64,000 nt of DNA from Alligator mississippiensis (Eukaryota > Chordata > Crocodylia > Alligatoridae). The notes beneath the pieces are model-generated. The model did no database searches. It was given only the letters and a program-made list of their open reading frames with translations, and was not told where the DNA came from. Shown here in pieces: positions 23,586 to 35,790 of the stretch. Made by a program: the position numbers and the translations under genes. Where the stretch lies: positions 212,232,978 through 212,296,977 of the forward strand of contig NC_081828.1 of assembly GCF_030867095.1 (NCBI RefSeq), given 5' to 3'. Positions within the stretch are counted from its first letter, which is position 1. Each line of letters begins with the position of its first letter.

Positions 23586-24150
23586 CTCCCCAGGTATCTC
23601 TCCACTTTCATCCACCTTCTCTCTCTTTCCCCCCCCCCCCCCCTCCCCAGCCTGTCTCTCACCCATTGACTCCTCAAGCTGCATTTTCACTGGCTACCTG
23701 TCTTGTATGTAGGCCAGCCCAGACGCTGGCTTCTTTACTTTTTATTCCATCCAGGAAGAGCACACATCAACTGCTGAAACTTTCTTAGCCCGACGAAAGG
23801 TTTTTGAACCTGAAAGCTTGCTTAATAATTGTTTTCCAACTATTTAAGTGAGTCTAATAAAAGATATCAAATTCACCCAAAGAACCTTGTCTGCTGAAGG
23901 ACTACAGAGGCAGGCAAGGTTCTTTGGGTAAAATGTGACAACTTTTATTAGACCAACTAAATAGTTGGAAAAATTGTTCTTTGCCAGCTTTTGGGTATAA
24001 ACATCCTTCTTCAGGCAGAGGGAGAGTCTACAGTTGTAGACTGGTTCAAAGAGCTCATGTAATAAAAAATATCACATTTACTCAAAGCACCTTGTCTGCC
24101 TATGTCCTTAGACCAACACAGCTACAACCAACTCCCCCAAAGACCACAGA
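23586..24150 (+). mobile_element. Penelope-like element 3' UTR and terminal inverted/direct repeats
   Basis: After the stop come a C-run (about 23,630) and GCCCGACGAAAGG, GAACCTGAAAGCTTGC, then AACTATTTAAGTGAGTC and AATAAAAGATATCAAATTC (to 23,893). A reversed copy of that end follows at about 23,908-24,020 (GGTTCTTTGGGTAAAATG, TTATTAGACCAACT). A third, direct copy lies at 24,058-24,130, ending CTTAGACCAACACAGCTACA. Such head-to-tail and inverted terminal copies are usual for Penelope-like elements. Confidence 0.75.
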
Positions 24151-25316
24151 GGATCCATGCTAGAGAGAACTTGAAGTGAAGGAAGCCAGCAGCTAGGAGG
24201 GTTGGTGTTGATGATAGACACTGGCTGAAGCACTGTGAATGGGGACCCTGGTAATGGAAGGTAGGGAGAAGGACTAGGGGGAATGAAAATACCCATAACC
24301 AGACAGGCTCCTAGATTGGGACCTATGAAAGCAGCGTGGGCCTGAGTTTTCTCCAACAGGCTGCACCAGGGCCAGAGACACTTGAGGTCTTTATAATGGC
24401 AGAGTAAGAATTTGGTGAATAAGGACAACACAGGATAAGTGCTGCTAGGGCCTTGTACCTCAAAGAGCAAGAGAGACTCCTTCCACTGAATTGTCAGGGT
24501 GGTATCAGCTGAGGAAGGAGAGAGTATGGGGGAAAGAAGAGAAAGAGCAGAATGACTTGGGAAGGCTTGTAGCCTGGAGAGATACCACGTGCAGTATGGT
24601 CACCATAAACTCGCCACTCCTGACATGTAACATTGACTGTTCATGAGCAGTACACATAGACCAAAGACTGATGATGTTCCTGATTAGAGAAGCAACGCTT
24701 GACTGTGTTTTATGCTGAATCTCTAGTCTGTAGTGCAATGACCAGATATCTGATATTCTCCATGTGCATCACACTAGCAAAACATCTCTATTTTAGTCTG
24801 ATGGGCTTATGACTTGCTAATAACTTGTAGTGGGAGTTGTTACACCTGCACAAATAATAATATTAGCTACCTAAACTCTCAGTCTCATCAGCTTCTCTCC
24901 CTCCCCCAAGAAGTCTTAAAAAAGGTGGTGGGGGGGGAAAGCTTCCCCAGGAAGGGACAAAGTGGGAGCATCTCTAAGTCACATTCTACTTGAAGGCTGC
25001 CTTCACAAAGTGGCAGCCCCCTTTCAGACAGTGAATACCCCTATGTTAATACATCTAAGAATCACGCTAGCCTTATTTGTCGTGACATTGCAGTGAGCAT
25101 TCATGCCAAGTTGCTTGCCTTCTATCAGTCCAAGTCCTTTTTAGAGTTGTTGGTTTGAGGATAGAATTCACCATTCTGTAGGTTTGGTTTGCATTCCCCC
25201 TTTCTATGTGTGTAACTTTACTTTTGGTTACATTAATAGGCATTTTGTTTAAATGGGCTGAGCTTACCAAGTGATACTTTCCTAACAGTCTTAAGCAACA
25301 GTCTCTTGCTGAATTG
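24151..25316. other. Single-copy DNA, nothing recognised
   Basis: No gene, RNA gene or clear repeat seen. Short minus-strand frames show no domain. Confidence 0.45.
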
Positions 25317-25324
25317 ATGGTCAG

Positions 25325-26238
25325 TAGGGCTGTGTGAAACAGCACTGTTTCATTTCAACTTCCATTTCACCGTTTTGATGGGGCAGTTTCATTTTGAGTT
25401 TCCTTTCATTTTGAAAGCACCGTTCTGTTTCGTTTCGTCAAAACTCTTTTGCTGTTTCGGTGCTGTTTCGACGTTTCGCCCATCGGCTATAATGGGGAAG
25501 CACAAAACTGCCTATAACTGTTATTTTTTTGGAAGATTTGGATGAAAACTGCAGGGATGGTAGTGCCTGCTTAGGCCACAAAGCCTGCCAAAGTGCAAGG
25601 GGATAGGTTCAGGGGTTTCTGGGAAACTTCACCTCAAGCTGCTGATGAGTAAAAATAGTTCATGTGTATGTGTTAAGGTGCATCAGGGTGAAAATTGCAG
25701 GCATGCTAGCTCCTGCTGAGGCCATGAAGCCTGCCAGGTTTCAAGGAGATAGGTGCAGGGGTCTCTGGGAAATTGCACCTCAAGCTGATGACAAGCAAAA
25801 CTTGTGACATGCATGACTGTGTGTGTGTGTTAAGGCACGCCCTCACTGGCTCTGCGGCCTCTGCATGACACAGTAGAATGCCCCAATGAGGTCTCCTCCT
25901 CCCCTACAGCCTCAGTCCGGTCCACCACTTTAAATGACAACAGCAGCACAGTAGCACCAGCAGCATCTAAGGCAGTCAAACTGTCACAGTTAATATGAGA
26001 GCAGTCCTTCCCCCCCTCTTCCCCCTCCCCCACCTTACTTTCTGTTTCCCTGCAGGCAAACCCAGCTTCAGCTTTGAAACTTGAAACATTTTGAAACTTC
26101 TGAAACATTTCAACTGCCCTCGTTTCATTTCGAGGCTGTTTCGAAGCCCTTCGTTTTGTTTCAATTTCGCTGTTTCAAGCTCAAAATGAGTCAAAACTGC
26201 ATCAAAACAAAACATCGGCGAAATTTTGCACAACCCTA
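25325..26238. mobile_element. hAT-type MITE with TAGGGCTGTG ends, 914 bp
   Basis: Ends TAGGGCTGTGTGAAAC and ATTTTGCACAACCCTA are inverted repeats. Flanks ATGGTCAG (25317-25324) and AGGGTCAG (26239-26246) are an 8-bp duplication with one difference. The sub-terminal zones are TTTCATTTCGA-rich. The middle holds an imperfect tandem duplication of about 165 bp (ACTGCAGGGATGGTAGTGCC versus ATTGCAGGCATGCTAGCTCC, near 25,548 and 25,695). No transposase frame. Confidence 0.8.
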
Positions 26239-26246
26239 AGGGTCAG

Positions 26247-27880
26247 GTCTTCACGCTTGCAGTATCTGTGAATCTTTGGCATCTTCAAAACCTGAATGTA
26301 TAAACCAGAAGGTGTTGTTCTTGTCATTTGGTCTAATCTCCAGTGTGATGCGTGCCAGAGAATTATATCCAGTGTTTCCTGCATCAAGCCTTTACCTTTT
26401 GAGTGGACTTAGAGCATATAAATGGGAAATATACCCAGTCTTGATTTAAAGACTTAATTCCCGTCACAACCATCATTTTATATTCACTGCAGCAGTGGGG
26501 GTGAAGCACCTTATTTCTTTTGGATTGTGTTCTTGCCTCTGGTTCTTTTAATGCTTTTAGCTAAAGATAAAACAGAATTTGGCCTTGTGGAAACACTACA
26601 TTTGCATATGAGGTAATGGCAGAGTTTCTTCCTTTCTGTAACCAGATTTCAGATCCATGCCCTAATTAATGCTTTTGTCTGAGACCATAACATTTCATCT
26701 TTCCTCCAAATCAAATCAGACTTGCCCTTCTCTGCAGCCAGCTCACTGTGAATCCCGCAGTCAGCCCAAACTCTCCACTTAAAGCTTTTACATTTGTCAT
26801 CTGTGAGCTGAGATGCCTTCTACATTTTTAATCTTCTTTAATAAAGTTTAAGTCTATGTTTAAAGTCTGTTGCCAATTAGGGATCTGGAGCGGTTATATT
26901 TTAATGCCACCCTTTAGAGTATTTAAACAAAACCTACCAGCTCACCCTTAATGTCAGCTATGCGCATAATACCTCCCAGACCCCAATCTCATTTCACTGC
27001 AACACTGTAAATTGTAGGAATCGCAGTTACCACTTGTGAGTGATGTGTGATATTAAAAATGCCAAGCCCTGTGCTTGGAGGAGCCAGGCAGTGTTGCTGT
27101 GTAATTGTTGCTCTGCTCTGTTGTTTTGCTGCTCTGCACAAGCATGTGATCCCCAGCTCAGATACACAGCAAGGAATGGATGACAAGCCCAGACATAAAA
27201 CTGCCAGCAAGTAAAAAATCAAAACACTCTGTAACAAATCCACGACTGCCTAGGACATCACGGCTTGGCTTTGCTGCACATCATGACTGTCTGCAACTCC
27301 TGGATGACTGCAAAGATAAATCCTTTATTCTTATGCTGTCAAATCAGAGCCTCTTTCCCTCGGTGAGATAAAAGTGAATCTCTGTTACCTGGTTGACAAT
27401 GTGAGGCATATGACACACAGCTGAACATTTATTCCAACCAGTGGAAGGAAGACAGAAACACTAAATGTAACACAGACACACAAGGTCATTCTGGTGCTAT
27501 TGCAAATGATTAGCTGTTGTCTAGCAAGAAACCATCCTTGCTATAGACCAATGTTTTGGGGAAACAAAGTGTTATTGAGATAACCGGAGTTTTTCAGGCT
27601 AGGACTGACTGGTATGTTGGCTAGAAGAAGCCATCACCAACTTTTAGAGAGAAATCTGTTAACATAGAAATTGATTTTGCTGTTACTGAAGTATATGCTT
27701 GGAAATCTGATGCACGGTTAGCTAATGCCTATGCAAGATCCATGGAGTCCTGAAAACACTGGAAAAGAATCTCCAGATGAAAAGAAGGGGCTTTGTATGA
27801 CAGCTTTTGTGCCAGAAAGGTTATATTAACTCTTTCCAGGTCCTGATACAAGCCCTTGTTCCCTGGGACAGAGAGAAATG
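26247..27880. other. Single-copy DNA, nothing recognised
   Basis: No supported gene. Sequence is AT-rich and of ordinary complexity. Could be intronic or intergenic. Confidence 0.45.
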
Positions 27881-28209
27881 TTGTTTATCCTTTATTTATT
27901 AAAGCAGTCTGATTGTTTCTCTTTCTATTTTAATATTATATATGAATATTGCATTATCCATACTATAATAGCATCATAGAAGGTGTATATAATATATGAA
28001 GTAATAGCATCATAGAAGCTGTAGCAAAACCCCCAATATTTCTCTTTTTTTTTCTTTTAAAATGCATTCCCTCCCCTCCCCCAACCATTCCTGACTTTGT
28101 CTCTCCCTCTTATTCCCTATAGATAAGTATAAATAAGTTAAGATGTAGGATAAGCTTTAACCTTTTATTTTAGGTAGTAAGTTTTATTTTTCTCTCCCCT
28201 CTGCAAATA

Positions 28210-28402
28210 AGTGCCACGCTATTTTGATATATATATCCACTGTTTTATAAGTAGTAGTAGTAGTAATAATAATAATAACAATAACAATTATTATTATTAT
28301 TTTATATAGATTATTATTTTGATTTATTTTGATATAGATATCCACTGTTTTATAAGTAGTAGTAGTAATAATAATAATAATAATTATTATTATTATTATT
28401 TC
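28210..28402. repeat. Duplicated (TAG)n(TAA)n(TTA)n microsatellite, two copies
   Basis: Two copies, about 105 bp apart, of a block starting ATCCACTGTTTTATAAGTAG, each followed by TAG, TAA and then TTA/ATT repeats. The TAA and TTA halves are complementary, so each copy can fold back. The block itself is a tandem duplication. Confidence 0.85.
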
Positions 28403-28469
28403 CTCTTTTATATTGTGTGATTACTGTTTTAGGCCTTTATATATAAGTTAGCGTAAGTCAAGTCAAGTT

Positions 28470-29215
28470 CCATCTTGTAATGTCAAGCCTCCATCTTATA
28501 CCCATGCCTGGTTGTGTAACCCATGACTCACACCTACCCCTCCTTTGTAACTTGGTTCCTGAATGAATGGGGATGAAAGAGGGTGCTTGAGAGACAATGG
28601 CAGTAGGTCTAAAAATAGCTCTCTCTAAATGACCAACCCATCAACACCAATATCTGGACCAATGACCCAGCCCTTGGAACCACCCTCAGCATTCAAAACA
28701 CAAAAGATGAGGCAATCCACCATTGTGCCAGGCTGCACATGCTCAGTAAGAACACCTGGAGCCCTCTGAACCAGGGCCAACCTTGCCTGGGCAGGCCGTC
28801 CCCATAGGAGATCAGAGGTATTCTGCCCCATAAAAAGGGGTAGTGAAGACTGACTCCTTGGGATGCCCTCTCCATCTGGACCAGCACCATGCCACACCAC
28901 CTATCCACCCAGAGGCCCTGCCCACGACCACTTTCTGGACAACACCTACTGGACAAGGACCCCTTTCCAGTCTGGATATGTAGCTATCACCCCCACCCCC
29001 TCTTCAAGGATTTGGGCTTAGTTTCTCTTCCCCACTTGGACTCCAACCCTTCCACTGAGTCTCTTTCTCCTGCTTCCATTGTGACTGCTTGTGTGTGGTG
29101 GGGGGGGGAGGGGCAATAACTTCATGGGGCTGTGTAGTATGTTGTCTGTTTAATAAACCTGTTATTTTGAAACCCTGAGTTGGGTTTTTGTCTGTTTCCT
29201 GACTGTTTTCTCCCT
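28470..29215 (+). mobile_element. Possible solo LTR of an endogenous retrovirus
   Basis: A TATA-like CATAAAAAGGGG near 28,831 is followed about 320 bp later by a poly(A) signal, TTTAATAAACCTG (about 29,149), and a T-rich zone GGGTTTTTGTCTGTTTCC, the layout of U3-R-U5. No internal viral part and no target duplication were found, and the ends are uncertain. An unrelated GC-rich repeat is the alternative. Confidence 0.4.
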
Positions 29216-29395
29216 GCCACCACTTATCTGCCCCCCCATCCTCTAAGCTGTCAGTCTGTTTCCAGCCTAAGCCTCCCAGGTTTCTGCCTCCCTCTCTCTT
29301 TCCTGGCTGTCTTCTCCTTGCCACCACTTATCTGCCCCCTCATCCCAATTTCTCAGCTGTCTGCTTCAGTTTCTAGCCCCAAGCTACGTTAAGTA
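29190..29395. repeat. ~104-bp tandem duplication
   Basis: TTTCCTGACTGTTTTCTCC at 29,195 recurs as TTTCCTGGCTGTCTTCTCC at 29,299, each followed by TGCCACCACTTATCTGCCCC. It overlaps the end of the possible LTR. Confidence 0.75.
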
Positions 29396-29569
29396 ACCCC
29401 AAGCCTCGGTTCCTCAGCCAGCTTCTCTCTAGTCCACTGGTTCTAATCCTAGTTCTGGCAACTTTCACTCCCTATGTTTTAACTCTCTCTCTTTCACCTT
29501 AACCTTTCCCCAAGTACCCCAGGTACCCCAAGCACACACATACTCACTATCCCATCCAAGTTAGGAACT

Positions 29570-29788
29570 TATTTATGTGTAGGTGGGTTGTATGTGTGTA
29601 AACTGGTCAGTGTGTGTGTGTGTGTGTGTGTCATTGTGTGCATGATATATGAATTAGTGATCTGTGTATGTGTACTGAGTGTGCAAGTATGGACAATTGA
29701 TTTTTGTCTAACTTTGGGGGTGTATAGTGTATGTGCTTGAATTCGTGATAGGTATGCATGTGCTTAGGCTAGTTTGGATGTGTATGTG
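29570..29788. repeat. TG-rich low-complexity tract
   Basis: Interrupted (TG)n including about 23 bp of perfect GT near 29,609-29,631. The same TG-rich text resumes at 30,300-30,350 after the CR1 fragment, so the CR1 landed in it. Confidence 0.7.
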
Positions 29789-30294
29789 TCAGTACTGGGC
29801 GCCACACTTCAAAAGGGATGTGGCCAGCCTGGAGAGGGTTCAGAGGAGGGCCACCCACTTGGTGAGAAGGCAGCAGGACAGGTCCTATGAGGAGAGACTG
29901 AGGGACCTGAACCTGTTCAGCTTTAGCAAGAGGAGGCTGAGGGGTGACCTGGTGGCTGCCTACAAGCTCATCGGGGGGGATCAACAGCAAATAGGCAGAG
30001 CCCTTTTCTCCCCAACACCACCTGGGGTGATGAGGAACAATGGTCATAAGCTGATGGAGAATAAGTTTAGGTTAGAGATCAGAAGGCAATATTTTACAGT
30101 TAGGGTGGCCAAAATCTGGAACATACTTCCCAGGGAAGTGGTCCTCGTCCCTACCTTGGGCAAATTCAAGAGGAGGTTGGATGATCACCTCTCTGGGGTT
30201 TTGTGAACCCAGCATTCATTCCTGCCTGTGGCAGGGGGTCAGGCTAGATGATCTGTTCTGGTCCCTCCTGACTCCAGCTACTATGAAACTATGG
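29789..30294 (+). mobile_element. CR1 LINE 3' end, 5' truncated
   Basis: Reads YWAPHFKRDVASLERVQRRA, then [36 protein letters not shown] and LPREVVLVPTLGKFKRRLDD, the C-terminal part of CR1 ORF2. The frame is open to about 30,206. The 3' tail has GGCAGGGGGTCAGGCTAGATG. About 505 bp, one clean frame, so fairly young. Confidence 0.9.
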
Positions 30295-30452
30295 GTTGGT
30301 AGTGTGTGTGTATATGTGCCTACTTGATTTGTGTGTTTGTATATGTGCAATTGCATCACACCCTCCTGTCTAACAGCACAATATTGAGATCCTGAGACTT
30401 GGCCTGACCCCACAGGGCAAAAAAGGTATATATGAATATTGTAATATCCATA

Positions 30453-32013
30453 TGTCGCAGGGCACCCCAGTGCCCCTGCTCCTAGAGAGGAGAAAACTGC
30501 CAGGGAGTGAGTGAGCACGCCCTGGCCTGACATAACGAACCCAGCTGAGGGTTGCCCGGGTAATGAGTGCAGCTGCAGGTTGCCAGAGCAACCAAGGGGA
30601 ACCAGCTGCCTGTAGGAGGCAGGACCTGGCCCTTATAAAGCTCAGGGCTGAGGCCAGGCTGGCAGTTCTCTGCCAGCAGCCGGAGAGGCAGGAGCTCCCT
30701 CAGCTGAGATATGGAAAGGAGCATGACTTGCAAGTACAGCTCATGATAGCCCTGAGAGAATGGGCACTAGGGTTTAGCCAGGGGGGCTTTAGGTTTGTGT
30801 TACAGCCAGGAGGCTCAAGTTTGTTTGACTCTGTTATTACACCCGGAGGTTTGGGTGAGGCTGTAGGGGTTGGAGGAGGCCTCAGCGGGGACTCACAGGG
30901 GAGTGTGAGACCCCGGCACCAGTGAGGACGCGCTAGGCCCTGAGATTTACAGGGCGAAGTGTCCTCATAGGGACCCCAGAGAGCATGGGGTGCCCCAGCG
31001 CCAGTGAGGGCGCAGGCTAGCGCCAGGAGGGCGCATTAATTTCATAGCGCCAGTGAAGGTGCAGCTTGCACGCCAGTACGGGAGTGACTGGCGGCGAGGA
31101 GCGCGGCCAGTGGGTCGCGGGCGCAACGGGTAGGTTGCAGACGGGGGACGTAGATCCCGGATCGCGTGCGGGGGACGTAAACCCCGGCCCCAGGGAAAGA
31201 GGCGGTTTTATTGAGAAGCCCTGGGTGGGCACGGCAAGCCCCAAAGAGGGGGAGCGTCATAGTACATTATTGAGAAGCCCCTTGGGGGCACGGCGAGCCC
31301 CAAAGAGGGGGAGTGCCACATGGTATTATTGAGAAGCCCCGTGTGGGCACGGCGAGCCCCAAAGAGGGGGGAGCGCCATACTGAGGAGCCCGAGAGAGGG
31401 GCAATTACTGAGGAGCCCAAGACGAGCATAGCGAGCCCAGCCGCAGGCTAGTGCGGTAACACCCCTCAGACCGAGGCAGGGCGCTGCGGTTGCCCCGAGA
31501 AGACAGGGAGTAGCAGCGCTTTGAGCCGGGGTCAGAGAGGGTATCCGTGCGGTTGGCCAGGGAAGGGCTGGGGCCCGCTAGGGAGTCCCTGAGTAGGACC
31601 GTACCATCAGGGGAGGCCCAGTGGGAGGCTGGGCACGAGAGAGAGAGAGAGCCCAGAGTGGGCTACACTATAGAGGAGGCCCTGGAAGTGGGCATACAGA
31701 CCTAACAACGTCTATTACATCTGCGAGGCTTGGGGCATGGTATCAGGGGAGGTAGGAGCCACGCATAGCCCATAAGGCTAGAGTGTCCGGGGAACACCCA
31801 CCATATCGGGAGACCCCCAGGGGGTCTGGAAGGACCACGGGGACAGAGGTCCCGAGTAGCCATGCCCAGGAAGTCATAGGCAGCCTCCCAACTATGTACA
31901 TATGTTCCAACAAGACGTGGCGGGCGAGAATTAGAGGGTGCCTTGGGCCGGCCTGACATGGAGCGAGGGACCTCAAGGAGATCACGGCCCTCCGTGAGGA
32001 CCCTGCCGTGACA
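30453..32013 (+). mobile_element. LTR-like unit B, 1.56 kb
   Basis: Begins TGTCGCAGGGCACC and ends GACCCTGCCGTGACA; the ends TGTCGC and GTGACA are near inverted repeats. Flank CATA is duplicated (30449-30452 and 32014-32017). Shares with unit A the GGAGAAAACTGCCAGGGA start zone, the CTTATAAAGC TATA-like box, the GGTTTGGGTGAGGCT block and the ACAAGACGTGGCGGGCGAG end zone. The internal array (31,205-31,440) has about five 58-62 bp units with GAGAAGCCCC and GAGCCCCAAAGAGGGGG. No coding part; probably a solo LTR. Confidence 0.65.
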
Positions 32014-32017
32014 CATA

Positions 32018-32130
32018 TTGTATTAGCATCATAGAAGCCACCACCCAGCCCACCCAGCAGGAACAAAGTACCATTGTGCTAAGTGCTCTACAACCTTTGA
32101 GACATGATCAGAGCATCCTAAATAAGAGCA
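32018..32130 (-). repeat. L2-like repeat tail, reversed
   Basis: TAGCATCATAGAAGCC, then ACCATTGTGCTAAGTGCTC and TACAACC resemble the reverse of the L2-like tail. The TAGCATCATAGAAG block also occurs twice near 27,969 and 28,006. Confidence 0.45.
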
Positions 32131-32716
32131 GTGGCTTTTTGGTGCTCAGGCTCAGCCCCTGCTGTTAGGAGTGGGGTCCAGCAGGTCTCACCCTTCCCTC
32201 TTTGTCTCTCAGGCTGGACACAGATGATGCCAAAGGAAGCAGATCAGCTGTGCTGGGGACATGTCTCTGTAAGTGAGAAAAGCTGGGACACATCTCTATA
32301 AGTGGGGAAAACTAGATTGTGGGCTTGAGGGATGAGATTTTGTACAGGAATTCCCAGGGTGTGCAGGTTCAGGGACCTCAAGTCCCTGAAACACCTGCCT
32401 GGGGAGGGTGGGGAGCATGGGCAGCTCCAGGCTGTCCACACTCCCACACCATAAAGCAAACAGATGGCTGCTGCGAAGTAGCAACACAAATTGCTACTGT
32501 CTTCATTGCAGCCAGAAATGTAGGGCATTTGTGGCACAAGGATCATGGGCACCTGATTGCTTGGACTTTGTGCTGACATAAAAAAAATGATGGTGGCACA
32601 AAGGTGATGAAAAGCGACATCTGTTTCCACTCTCATTTGTGACCATGCCTATGTCTACAATGCAATGGAAGGTGTGGCCATGACTTGAACAGACAGAGCC
32701 CAAACTAACTTTAAAC

Positions 32717-32927
32717 TGGGCATGTCTACACATGCATTAATGCACTGTTGTTACTGCACATTAAGCTTAGTACCTGTAATAACAGGTGCATGGTCTCTTA
32801 GTGGCGCTAATATGCAGTAGATTAATTCTACTGTGCATTAGTGCATTAGCATTGCTTTTGCCATCACACACTAATGCACAATAGAATCAGTCTACTACAC
32901 ATTTAGTGTCTTGTTTAGATGTGCCCA
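32717..32927. mobile_element. MITE of the GGGCAYGTCTACA family (copy 5)
   Basis: Ends CTGGGCATGTCTACACATGC and TTTAGATGTGCCCAG. Interior TTAATGCACTGTTGTTACTGC and AGTAGATTAATTCTACTG hairpins. Very similar to the copy at 58.06 kb, so the same subfamily. About 210 bp. Confidence 0.75.
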
Positions 32928-32999
32928 GCTGACTATTTTGGGTGTGGATGGCAACCTGCCTAGAGCAGCAAGACGCTCAGGCCTAGCTATCCACTGGAC

Positions 33000-34790
33000 T
33001 ATCTATGCAGTTTTGGCAGTCCACACTGAGCTCTGTCTTGCAGTGACTACAAAGCTATCAGTGCACAAACTAGTTTTGAAAGCTAGTTCAGGCACATCTG
33101 TGACAGCTGGAGTGACAGGTGGACTGTAGGGTAGCCCATACTTTGAGTTGTCTGGCCTGGAGCTGAGGAGACTGTTCTCCTGGAGTCACTGTCTATAAAT
33201 ACCTGTGCATGGATAATGTTCCCTTCTCAGTGGTATCTGTCAAGTGAGGCTGTCAAAATATGGCCCTTATTCTCATAGTCCCAGATTCACATAGGTATTT
33301 GGGTGCCTAACTCACACTGATTTCCAAGGGAATTACCCCAATGGTGCCATGATGTAGGAAAAGGCATTGGTCATTTCAAGCAAACTTGCCTCACTCTGGC
33401 AGACAGTTGAGAGACTCAGAAGGAAAGAGCTGGCATCCGACATCACCAGGATCTACTCTTTCTACTCAGAACTGTTTTCCATATCTGCAATTGAACATGC
33501 AGATCCTGGATCAGTCTCTTTAGTTATCTCCAACTCGCCAATGATTTCCCTATTTACTGGAAGACTTTCAACCTTGTGTCGTGGAACTGAGGCTGACGAT
33601 GACAGTGAGGTACCTAAATGCCCTTGAGGGTCTCAGTCTTGATGTCCCCTCCAGTAAAATAGGGATAATAAGACCTTCTCCCCGGCCTTCGAATGTTTTT
33701 CTCTCTTTAGATTTTAAGCTCTTTGGGCAGGGACTCACTCCTCTGTTGTTTGGACAGTTTCTAGAACAAAAGAGGGCTTAATCTCAGCTATGGTCTCTAG
33801 GCCCTGCTGTAAATCCAGTACAAATTCTTCTGTGGTTGCCTCCTCCCCTCAACAACTGCTGGGTTTCACTCTACAGGTAGCAGCCTTTTAATTGTGTGAA
33901 TTGTGAACCCTTAGTATTTAATTTGTGTCAAGCATTTGTGTTGTGCAGCACTTTGAAAGATCAGGTTGTTATTATTTAATTCACCCTTCAGACAGTATTC
34001 TGCAGGAATTCCTAATCTCTTTGGATTCTGCCCTACCCCATCTCCCATTCATATTGCAAACATCTGTCTGCCACTCTAGCTGTTTCTAATTAAATATTTA
34101 CAGGGAGAATGACCACCGGCAATTTTCACTCTTTGTGAGTTTGGAGGAATCTTCAGCAATTCAAAAAAAAAATATTGTGTTAAATCAGACTTAGCCTCAT
34201 TTCAAAGCTTTCCGCTTTCGCTTTGCAAAGCCCTTTCAAATTGAACAGACACTCGTAAAGAATCGTTACACAATATGTTCATTGTTACGGACAATATCTT
34301 GTTTTTCTAGGTTTCCAACCTATGCTCATTTAAAGCATTTCATTATAGTCCTAATGGTGAATCCATGAAAAATTGGAATTGATAAAATGATGGGCTTTGT
34401 TGCTTATAAAACAAACTAGAGATGAATAAAAGGAACATTTTAGAGTTCAGAGCTAGAATCTATTTTCATGTTTATTGCAGAAACCTGGGTAATGCTGCAG
34501 GGTTATTGCTTATTTCATTCCTTGAAATATTTAGGAGCAAAATATATCCTTCAAAATTATTGTGACAGCCTCACATAAACAGAAGAACTCTCTACCCCCT
34601 GCCCTGCTGACACAGTCTTAATGGAATGCATATTATTGCAAACTAAAGCTGCTAGAAAAGCAGGAATCAAACATCCATTTCCTTAACCTGGATGAAAACC
34701 AGATATATCTTTCCATCCACTTATGTCATATGTTTGATAAATCATGATCAGGAGACACTATAACATATTCTTTATCAGCAAATCTCTCGG
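33000..34790. other. Single-copy DNA with an L2-like scrap
   Basis: 33,640-33,880 reads AAAATAGGGATAATAAGACC then AGATTTTAAGCTCTTTGGGC, an L2/MIR-like 3' end. Elsewhere nothing is recognised. Confidence 0.45.
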
Positions 34791-34794
34791 TCCT

Positions 34795-34930
34795 TTACAA
34801 TAGAAGTCAGTTTTGCCATTCTCATTGTACAGAGGAGACGATGTGGATAAGATTATCCAGCAAGTCAATGTCAGAACCTGAAACAAAGCCACTAACCCAC
34901 CCTGTTTTCCATTATACTCCATCTGGAGTA
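34795..34930 (+). repeat. MIR-like SINE fragment
   Basis: Text like CATTGTACAGAGGAGAC and CAGCAAGTCAATGTCAGAACC follows the MIR 3' pattern (low-copy tail, then the accession of bases seen in MIR cores). Diverged. Confidence 0.45.
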
Positions 34931-35189
34931 CGATGGTGGGTGCATTTATTGAGAAGGTCAATACTGCATAAAAATGAGTGATAGCAACTTGCGCAAATTC
35001 TTTTGAGAGTATTGCAAAATCTCTCAAGTACCATATTATGTAGAATAAATGTTTTACAACTCAGTGGGCTACACACCTATTTGGTAAAAGTCTACTGACA
35101 TCCGTGGAGACACCCTGGGGATAATTTTGGCCAAATATGTTCAAAGTGCTCAAATATGGCTTTAGAAATGAAGAATTCTATTACAGAAA

Positions 35190-35310
35190 AAACCTGATAA
35201 TTCCATTTTACTCAATATACAGATGCACAGTAAAAGACTGCCCCATTATGATATATTTTACAGATGAGAAACAGAGGCACAGGCAAATGAATAGCTTCAG
35301 GGCATGGTCC
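35190..35310 (+). repeat. MIR-like SINE fragment
   Basis: TTTTACAGATGAGAAACAGAGGCACAGG is the typical MIR 3' core, here split by ordinary divergence. Short. Confidence 0.5.
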
Positions 35311-35633
35311 TCCTTTTTCAGATATAAATGAATCAACCCTTCTTTTGTTCCTCCATATTGAATGTTAAAAAAAAAAAAAAAGCCTCGTTGAACAAAGTCC
35401 CTTGTATGTAAAATAGTACAGTGCCCATCCTTTAAGTGCCCATTACTTTAACACTTACCCTAACATAACCAGGAAATATTTGAGCTCCTGGCCATAGCAG
35501 GTCGCCATAAATGAAGAAGATTGAATGCCCACATTTTGATCAGAATACAAGAACACATGGTCCAAGGAATATTTATGGGGACATGAAAAGACAGCTACAA
35601 TGAATGAGGGGAAGGCTGCCCCAGAGACAGGAA

Positions 35634-35790
35634 GGTAGCGATGGCCTTATGGTTAAAGCACTGAATTAGAGTGCAGGAGATGTGCACTTACTTCTTGGCT
35701 CTGATGTAGCATTTCTTTGAGACTGGGTGAGTCATTCCACTACTCCGTCTCCTATGATGATGATAAGCATACTTCCTTATTTCATAGGGA
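35634..35790 (+). repeat. tRNA-derived SINE (MIR-type) 5' part
   Basis: GCGATGGCCTTATGGTTAAA (A-box-like head), then AGTGCAGGAGATGTGC, CTTGGCTCTGATG and GGGTGAGTCATTCCACTACTC follow the tRNA-head plus core order of MIR-type SINEs. The internal promoter boxes are degenerate. Confidence 0.55.
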
